Of a stretch of DNA of 64,000 nucleotides, positions 58,665 through 64,000 are shown in pieces. The stretch is from NCBI RefSeq assembly GCF_008386585.1, contig NZ_VUOB01000045.1, positions 1 through 64,000 on the forward strand, given 5' to 3'. Source of the stretch: Solihabitans fulvus. Lineage in GTDB: Bacteria; Actinomycetota; Actinomycetes; Mycobacteriales; Pseudonocardiaceae. The notes below the pieces were generated by a model that was not told the DNA's origin, made no database searches, and saw only the letters and a list, made by a program, of their open reading frames with translations. Both the position numbers and the translations under genes were made by a program. Position 1 is the stretch's first letter. Each line of letters starts with the position of its first letter.

Positions 58665-59558
58665 ATGCCTTCAGCACCCCTCATCCACGAACCGACCGTC
58701 GAGATCACCCAGGTCCGGGAACTCAGCCGCGACCTGGTGGTGATCCCGAACCGCGGTGTCGAGCTGGTGCCCAACATCGGCGTCATCGGCGGCAGCCACT
58801 CCGTGCTGGTCGTCGAGACCGGCCTTGGCCCACGCAACGCCGAGAAGGTGCTCGCCTTCGCGACGGAGTACGCCAGGGGCCGCAGGCTCTACCTGACCAC
58901 GACGCACTTCCACCCCGAGCACGCGTTCGGCGCGCGGACCTTCGCCGGCGAGGCGACCTACCTCGTCAACCGCGCGCAGGCCGAGGACCTGGCCGGCAAG
59001 GGGCCTGGCTACCTGGAGATGTTCCTCGGCCTCGGCGCGTCGATCGCGCGGCAGTTGGCCGGTGTCGAGCTGGCCACGCCGGACGTGGTCTACGACGACG
59101 AGCACGAACTCGACCTCGGCGGCCGGGTCGTGCGGCTGCGGGCCACGGGACGCGCCCACAGCAGGGGCGACCAGGTGGTGACCGTTCCCGACGCTGGCGT
59201 GCTGTTCACGGGCGACCTGGTGGAGGCGGGACAGTTCGCGATCTTCCCGTGGTTCCCGCCGCACGACACCGACGTGTCGGGGCTGCGCTGGATCGAGGTG
59301 CTGCGCCGCCTCGCCGCGACCGACCCGGACGTGGTGGTGCCCGGCCACGGCGAGATCTCCGGCGCTGAGGTGCTGACCGAGGTCCGTGACTACCTCGAGC
59401 TGCTGCGCGACGAGACCTGGGCACGGCGCGACTCGGCGATGACCGAGGAGACCATGGTCGCGGAGGTCAGGGCGCTGATGATCGAGCGGCACCCGGAGTG
59501 GGTCGGCCAGGACTGGATCGAGAAGGGCGTCGGCTGTTTCTGCGCGGAGCACCCGTGA
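58665..59558 (+). CDS. Metallo-beta-lactamase-fold hydrolase
   Basis: 297 residues. Metal-binding motif H81-x-H83-x-E85-H86 (HFHPEH), with Glu where HxHxDH has Asp, then His in GRAHSRGD (about 166), Asp in FTGDLVE (about 185) and His in PGHGE (about 229). A dinuclear metal hydrolase with unknown substrate; the Glu substitution is seen in some cyclase-type members. Likely controlled by the divergent LysR. Confidence 0.88.
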   Translation: MPSAPLIHEPTVEITQVRELSRDLVVIPNRGVELVPNIGVIGGSHSVLVVETGLGPRNAEKVLAFATEYARGRRLYLTTTHFHPEHAFGARTFAGEATYLVNRAQAEDLAGKGPGYLEMFLGLGASIARQLAGVELATPDVVYDDEHELDLGGRVVRLRATGRAHSRGDQVVTVPDAGVLFTGDLVEAGQFAIFPWFPPHDTDVSGLRWIEVLRRLAATDPDVVVPGHGEISGAEVLTEVRDYLELLRDETWARRDSAMTEETMVAEVRALMIERHPEWVGQDWIEKGVGCFCAEHP

Positions 59559-59591
59559 CGCGGCGGTAGCCCGGCAGCACCGCCGTCACGG
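59553..59591. terminator. Bidirectional terminator overlapping the MBL gene stop
   Basis: CCGTGACG plus GGCGGT pairs with ACCGCC plus GTCACGG with a two-base bulge, between the convergent MBL and LysR genes. Confidence 0.7.
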
Positions 59592-59619
59592 CTCTTCCGC
59601 GCGGCGCACTGCTGGGATG

Positions 59620-60495
59620 TCACGCGACCGGGATGTCAAGCACGGCAAGGAAAGCGGTCGCCGCGGGTGTGCGGCTTGTCGGGCTCCAGACGACGTACTC
59701 GATGCGGGCCGGCGCGTCGGAGACCTCGATGGTGACGACGCCGACCAGCTGCGGCGCGTAGGCGGCGGGGAGCATGGCCACGCCGAGGCCCTGTCCGACG
59801 AGGCGGGCGATGAAGTCCGCGCTGGACACCTCGAAGGCGACGTCGCGGGCGAGGCATGCGGCCTCGAAGGCCTGGTCGGACTGGACACGTCCGGCCGTCC
59901 CGGCCGGTAGGTCCACGAACACCTCGGTGGCCAGCCTGCCCAGGGTGACCACCGGTTCGCCAGCGAGCGGGTGGTCCGGCGCGACCACCGCGACGAGCCG
60001 GCCGCGGGCGAGCTCGTGGACGGCGACGCCGTCGGGTCGCGCCGTGGTCGGCAGGCCGAGGAAGGCCACGTCGATGACACCCTCCCTGACCTGCTCGGCA
60101 AGGTCGTCGCTCGCGCCGACCCGCAGGCTGATGCGCACGTGCGGGTAGCGCTGGCGGAACTCCCGCAGCGCGCCGGGGAGGTCGACCGCGGCGACCGTGG
60201 GGATCAGGCCGACGGCGAGCCGCCCGCGTACCTCACCGACCGCCGCGGCGACCTCGGCGGCTGCGCGCTCGGCGGCGTCGAGACACTGGCGGGCGGCCGG
60301 GAGGAACGCCGCACCGGCCGGCGTCAGCCGCACCCGGCGGCTGGTCCGCTCGAAGAGCCGCGCGCCCAGTTCCCGTTCCAGGCGCGCGATCTGGTGGCTG
60401 AGGGCGGACTGGACGACAAGGCATCGTTCGGCGGCCCTGGTGAAGCTGTTCGTCTCGGCGACGGCGAGGACGTAGCGCAGCTGTTGGAGCTCCAT
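59620..60495 (-). CDS. LysR-family transcriptional regulator
   Basis: 291 residues. HTH about 3-62 (MELQQLRYVLAVAETNSFT, AAERCLVVQSALSHQIARLE) followed by the effector domain. Divergent from the EamA transporter gene across 79 bases that hold a short palindrome, so it probably controls that operon. Confidence 0.93.
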   Translation of the reverse strand: MELQQLRYVLAVAETNSFTRAAERCLVVQSALSHQIARLERELGARLFERTSRRVRLTPAGAAFLPAARQCLDAAERAAAEVAAAVGEVRGRLAVGLIPTVAAVDLPGALREFRQRYPHVRISLRVGASDDLAEQVREGVIDVAFLGLPTTARPDGVAVHELARGRLVAVVAPDHPLAGEPVVTLGRLATEVFVDLPAGTAGRVQSDQAFEAACLARDVAFEVSSADFIARLVGQGLGVAMLPAAYAPQLVGVVTIEVSDAPARIEYVVWSPTSRTPAATAFLAVLDIPVA

Positions 60496-60508
60496 GGATC
60501 AATCTTGT

Positions 60509-60520
60509 ATCGAGATCGAT
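60509..60520. promoter_or_regulatory. Short palindrome, LysR-type binding site candidate
   Basis: ATCGA, GA, TCGAT in the divergent LysR/EamA intergenic region, 14 bases from the LysR start. Short, but position fits an autoregulatory site. Confidence 0.4.
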
Positions 60521-60574
60521 GAGCTGACAAACATGTATTGGACTCATTGATCGCGGAGATCGAGACTTCGAGTC

Positions 60575-61531
60575 GTGACAAGTCCAGCAACACCAACGGG
60601 TTCCGCCGGAACCGCCAGAGCCGCCCCCCGCGGAAACCTGCCTCGCACCGCCCTGACGGCGCTCGCCCCGGCGACGTGGGGCACGACGTACGTCGTCACC
60701 ACCGAGCTGCTCCCCCAGGGACATCCGCTGTTCGCGGGGCTCCTGCGCGCGCTGCCCGCCGGCCTGATCGCGCTGGCGTTCACCCGGACGCTGCCGCGCG
60801 GGGTGTGGTGGGGCAAGGCCGCAGTGCTTGGCGTACTGAACATCGGGCTGTTGTTCCCGCTGCTGTTCATCGCGGCCGAACGCCTGCCCGGCGGCGTCGC
60901 CGCCACCCTGACGGCGGTGACGCCGCTCATCGTCGCCGTCCTGGCCGTGACCGTCCTGCACGAGAGCCCCTCAGCTCGGCGCTTCGCCTGGGGGCTGGTC
61001 GGCGCGGTGGGCGTCGGCCTGGTCGTGATCGGCCCGAACGCGGCGTTCGATGTGGTCGGCATCGCGGCGGGCCTCGCCGGCGCGGCCGCGATGGCGTTCG
61101 GCGTGACCCTCACCAAGCGCTGGGGACGGCCAACCGGTGTCAGCCCCACCGCGTTCGCCGGCTGGCAGCTCACCGCGGGCGGCCTGTTCCTGGCGCCCGT
61201 CACCGCCCTCGTCGAGGGGCCGCCGCCCGCGATCGGCCCGACCGCGGCGCTCGGCTACCTGTGGCTCGGTCTGGTCGGCGGCCTGATCACCTTCGTCCTG
61301 TGGTTCCGAGGCGTCACCACGTTGCCCGTCACCTCCGTCGCGGTGCTCGGCCTGCTCTCGCCGCTGGTCGCCGCCGTGCTCGGCGCCGTCCTGCTCGGCC
61401 AGACGCTCGGTCCGATCCAGCTCGTGGGATTCGGGCTCTCGCTCGCCGCGATCGTCGCGGGACAGCTGCCCGCACCCAACCGCGCACCGCGCTCCGTCGC
61501 ATCACGCACACCGGAAGGAACACCTCGATGA
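60575..61531 (+). CDS. EamA/DMT-family transporter
   Basis: 318 residues with ten hydrophobic segments in two EamA halves (about 28-155 and 165-300): LAPATWGTTYVVTTELLP at the first helix, GGVAATLTAVTPLIVAVLAV and LPVTSVAVLGLLSPLVAAVLG at the equivalent positions of each half. Drug/metabolite exporter of unknown substrate. GTG 60575 starts it; the stop overlaps the next gene (ATGA). Confidence 0.92.
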   Translation: MTSPATPTGSAGTARAAPRGNLPRTALTALAPATWGTTYVVTTELLPQGHPLFAGLLRALPAGLIALAFTRTLPRGVWWGKAAVLGVLNIGLLFPLLFIAAERLPGGVAATLTAVTPLIVAVLAVTVLHESPSARRFAWGLVGAVGVGLVVIGPNAAFDVVGIAAGLAGAAAMAFGVTLTKRWGRPTGVSPTAFAGWQLTAGGLFLAPVTALVEGPPPAIGPTAALGYLWLGLVGGLITFVLWFRGVTTLPVTSVAVLGLLSPLVAAVLGAVLLGQTLGPIQLVGFGLSLAAIVAGQLPAPNRAPRSVASRTPEGTPR

Positions 61532-62160
61532 GGATCGTCGTTGTCGGAGCCACTGGCATGGTCGGCTCGCGCGTCGTCAGCGAAGCCGCGGGACGGGGCC
61601 ACGACCTCGTCGCGGTGTTCCGGACGACGCGGCCGACCGCCCTGCCGCCCGGCGTGACCGCCGTCGAGGGCGACGCGAACGACCCCGAACGCATGGGCGA
61701 ACTGTTCAACGGCGCCAACGCGATCGTGGCCGCGACCCGGCCAGCCCCCGGGCTCGAACACACCTTCGCCACGACCACGACGGCGCTGCTCGACGCGGCC
61801 GCGACGGCCGGGACGCGCGTCCTCGTGGTCGGCGGCGCCGCCCCGCTCCTGGTCCCCGGCGATCCCGACCGGCTCGTGCTCGACAGCCCGGAGCACGTGC
61901 CGCCACAGTGGCGCACCATCGCCGCCGCCAGCGCCGCGCAACTGGACGCCTGCCGAGCGCACCCAGCGAACTGGGTCTATCTCAGCCCGCCCGTCGTCCT
62001 CGAACCCGGGCACCGCACCGGACAGTACCGACGCGGCACCACCACCCTCGTCGCCGGCGCCGACGGCACGTCGCGGATCTCGGCCGAGGACCTCGCCGTG
62101 GCCGTCCTCGACGAACTCGAGAACCCGCGCGAGGATAGGCACTTCACCGTCGGCGACTAG
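61528..62160 (+). CDS. NAD(P)-binding NmrA/SDR-like protein
   Basis: 210 residues. Rossmann start MRIVVVGATGMVGSRVV, then VEGDANDPERM and a C-terminal segment NWVYLSPP as in short atypical SDRs (NmrA-like). A Tyr-x3-Lys catalytic pair is not seen, so it may sense NAD(P) or act as an unusual reductase. Its start overlaps the transporter stop, giving a two-gene operon with EamA. Confidence 0.88.
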   Translation: MRIVVVGATGMVGSRVVSEAAGRGHDLVAVFRTTRPTALPPGVTAVEGDANDPERMGELFNGANAIVAATRPAPGLEHTFATTTTALLDAAATAGTRVLVVGGAAPLLVPGDPDRLVLDSPEHVPPQWRTIAAASAAQLDACRAHPANWVYLSPPVVLEPGHRTGQYRRGTTTLVAGADGTSRISAEDLAVAVLDELENPREDRHFTVGD

Positions 62161-62185
62161 GCCGCCGGGAGTAGAGCCACCGCCG

Positions 62186-62662
62186 TCACATGTGCTCGGC
62201 GCCGGCCTTGATCGCGGCGCGGATCCTGGAGTAGGTGCCGCACCGGCAGATGTTGCGGATCTCGTCCAGGTCCGCGTCGCCGATCTCGTGGCCGGCCGCC
62301 CTGGCCTGCCTGACCTTGGCCACCGCGGTCATGATCTGGCCGGGCTGGCAGTAGCCGCACTGGGCGACGTCCAGGGCCAGCCACGCCTCCTGCATGGGGT
62401 GCAGGTCCTTGCCGACCGTCGCGGGCAGCCCCTCGATCGTGGTGATCTCGTCGGTGGGCTTGATCTTGGACACCGGCACCGAGCACGGGTTGAAGGCCTT
62501 GCCGTTGATGTGCGAGGTGCAGGACTTGCAGACGTTCAGGCCGCAGCCGTATTTGGGACCGGTGACGCCGAGCAGGTCGCGCAGCACCCACAGCAGCCGC
62601 ACGTCGTCCTCGGCCTCGACCGTGACCTGCTTGCCGTTGAGCATGAAGGTGTGGCTTGGCAC
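62186..62662 (-). CDS. (2Fe-2S)-binding small subunit of isoquinoline-1-oxidoreductase-type hydroxylase
   Basis: 158 residues. The plant-type [2Fe-2S] cluster ligands C-G-L-N-V-C-K-S-C and a later C (NPC), then the second cluster domain with CGYCQPG and ICRCGTY. This is the electron-transfer subunit of molybdenum hydroxylases of the IorAB type. It is transcribed after the large-subunit gene with only 10 bases between. Confidence 0.94.
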   Translation of the reverse strand: MPSHTFMLNGKQVTVEAEDDVRLLWVLRDLLGVTGPKYGCGLNVCKSCTSHINGKAFNPCSVPVSKIKPTDEITTIEGLPATVGKDLHPMQEAWLALDVAQCGYCQPGQIMTAVAKVRQARAAGHEIGDADLDEIRNICRCGTYSRIRAAIKAGAEHM

Positions 62663-62672
62663 GAAGGGCTCC

Positions 62673-64000
62673 TCAGTAGGCGAAGTCGAGGCCGTCCACG
62701 GGCGACTGCGGGGTCGACGGTTCGAGCGGGTACGGCGTGAAGGCGAGGGTGTCGTGGTTGATCGGGAAGCTGGTCGGCATCGTGCCGGTCGCGCGGGCGT
62801 AGGCGCACGCGACGGCCGCGAGTGACGGCGCGACGCCGAGTTCGCCCGCGCCGCCGGGCTTTCCGGTCGTCGGCGGCAGCACGATGACCTTCAGGTCGAG
62901 CGGGGTGTTCCACTGCCGCGTGTAGAAGTAGTTGTCCCAGCTGCCTTCCAGCGGGATGCCGTTGTCGATGTGCAGGCTGGAGGTGAGCCCAAGCGCGATC
63001 GCGTCGTTCATCGCGCCGATCAGCTGCGCCTCGAGGCCGCGCGGGTTGATGGCGAAGCCGGGGTCGACCACGATCAACGCCCTGGTGACGCGGGGACCGG
63101 TGACGCCGTCGGGGACTTTCCGTTGCACGGTCTCCGGCCGGCAGTCGATCTCGACCAGGGACGCGACCGCCGCTCGGTACTCGGCGTGCAGCCCGATGCC
63201 CTGTGCCACACCGGGAGGCAGCGACCTGCCCCACTCGCCGGCATCGGCCGCCTTGTCCAGCACGGCCCGCAGCCGGTCGTCCTTGAGGAACTCGCGGCGG
63301 AACGCGACCGGGTCCTTGCCCATCCTCGCCGCGAGCTGGTCGACCACGAGTTCCTGGGCGCACACCACGTTGGGAGAGTAGATGTTGCGCATGCTGCCGG
63401 TGTTGAACCCCAGCGGCACCTCGTTGAGCAGCTGGGTGGTGACGCCGAAGTCGTAGGGCGAGGACTGGGTCAGCTCGAAGATCGTCTCGGCGAAGCCGAG
63501 ATTGCCGGCGACGGGAAGCTGCGCGGCCGTCGAGGTGATCATCTCGCCGAGGCCGTGGCTGAAGTCGGTCCGCACGCTGGTGTGCCGCTGCTCGAAGCTG
63601 AGCACGGCGCCAAGCAGGTACGTCGCCCGGATCCGTGACGTGCACATCGGGTGGGTGCGGCCGTGCCGGAAGTCGTCGGTGCGCGACCACATCAGCTTGA
63701 CGGGCTTGCCCATCGCCTTGGAGATCTCGGCCGCCTCGGCGGCCACGTCGTGGAAGAGGTGCCGGCCGAACGAGCCGCCGCCCTGCACCACGTGCACCGT
63801 CACCGCGTCCGGCGGCAGCCCGAGCATGGCCGCGATCTCCTGTTGGGCGACGATCGGCACCTTCAGGCTGGACCAGATCTCCGCGCTGTCCTGCCGGACG
63901 TCGGCGATCGCGTTGTCGGGTTCCAGCGGGCTGTTGCTGGCGAAGGCGAAGGTGAACTCGGCGTCGACGTGCTGGCTCAGCAGCGGCGGCACGGCCAGCG
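62673..64000 (-). CDS. Molybdopterin-binding large subunit of IorB-type hydroxylase (5' part outside window)
   Basis: At least 440 residues of the C-terminal part; the reading frame continues past the window end, so the N-terminus is missing. Molybdopterin-domain features: VHVVQGGGSFGRHLFHD, SRTDDFRHGRTHPMC, NPRGLEAQLIGAMNDAIALGL and GKPGGAGELGVAPSLAAVACA near the C-terminus, where the catalytic Glu of this family sits (GELG). With the iron-sulfur subunit it hydroxylates N-heterocycles or oxidises aldehydes. Confidence 0.92.
   Translation of the reverse strand, partial: LAVPPLLSQHVDAEFTFAFASNSPLEPDNAIADVRQDSAEIWSSLKVPIVAQQEIAAMLGLPPDAVTVHVVQGGGSFGRHLFHDVAAEAAEISKAMGKPVKLMWSRTDDFRHGRTHPMCTSRIRATYLLGAVLSFEQRHTSVRTDFSHGLGEMITSTAAQLPVAGNLGFAETIFELTQSSPYDFGVTTQLLNEVPLGFNTGSMRNIYSPNVVCAQELVVDQLAARMGKDPVAFRREFLKDDRLRAVLDKAADAGEWGRSLPPGVAQGIGLHAEYRAAVASLVEIDCRPETVQRKVPDGVTGPRVTRALIVVDPGFAINPRGLEAQLIGAMNDAIALGLTSSLHIDNGIPLEGSWDNYFYTRQWNTPLDLKVIVLPPTTGKPGGAGELGVAPSLAAVACAYARATGTMPTSFPINHDTLAFTPYPLEPSTPQSPVDGLDFAY

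Overview
The window is high-GC DNA with overlapping (ATGA/GTGA) operons, GTG and TTG starts and long open frames on both strands. It carries an SsgA-type sporulation/cell-division protein, a SARP regulator, a large type I polyketide synthase, ECF sigma/anti-sigma pairs and many Sec/Tat-secreted proteins. This points to a filamentous actinomycete, most likely Pseudonocardiaceae or a near relative (inference from gene content; no rRNA or housekeeping marker is present).

Layout. 1-3.75 kb: two divergent genes for secreted repeat proteins, an ALF-repeat/Ala-rich coiled coil and an apparently dead trypsin-like protein with C-terminal propeller-like repeats. 3.75-6.9 kb: mobile-element and defence debris, namely a 3' fragment of a tRNA-Arg gene (likely attachment site), an intact ISL3-family insertion sequence, and a four-repeat type I-E CRISPR array cut by that IS, with no cas genes. 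7.4-10.4 kb: a core-like stretch with tRNA-Gly-Cys-Val, an SsgA-family gene, an ECF sigma factor with a RskA-like anti-sigma factor, and tRNA-Val(CAC). 10.8-13.9 kb: a three-gene operon led by an unusual fusion of a head-to-head prenyl synthase (squalene/phytoene synthase fold) to a cis-prenyltransferase (UppS), followed by an ABC ATPase and permease. 14-23.3 kb: mostly secreted or membrane proteins (beta-propeller, RCC1 repeats, MMPL transporter, Sec/Tat exported proteins). 23.3-32.2 kb: an aldehyde dehydrogenase translationally coupled to a 2428-residue single-module polyketide synthase (KS-AT-DH-MT-ER-KR-ACP).

32.6-46 kb: a membrane-anchored degenerate nucleotidyl-cyclase-fold protein, a secreted tripeptidyl-peptidase-like hydrolase, a divergent NAD-dependent DNA ligase, hydrolase/SnoaL/patatin genes with palindromic operators, a TetR regulator divergent from a hydrolase fusion, and a rifampin phosphotransferase (rph) preceded by a near-perfect rifamycin-associated element. 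46-48.7 kb: an overlapping gene pair for a vWA/Ro60-like protein and a probable ARPP-2 domain protein with a C-terminal HTH, the best candidate for an uncharacterised conflict or RNA-linked system. 48.9-57 kb: a GNAT, a SARP-NB-ARC regulator, a three-gene membrane/lipoprotein operon (DUF4436, YqhA family, lipoprotein), a DHA2 drug exporter and a START-domain protein with a clear operator. 57-64 kb: stress and redox genes with two divergently placed LysR regulators, an MBL hydrolase, an EamA transporter coupled to a NAD(P)-binding protein, and an isoquinoline-1-oxidoreductase-type molybdenum hydroxylase whose large subunit runs off the window end.

Where an upstream in-frame extension lacks a ribosome binding site I shortened the gene to the start with the best Shine-Dalgarno sequence; this is stated in each entry. 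All functions rest on motif reading, with no database search.
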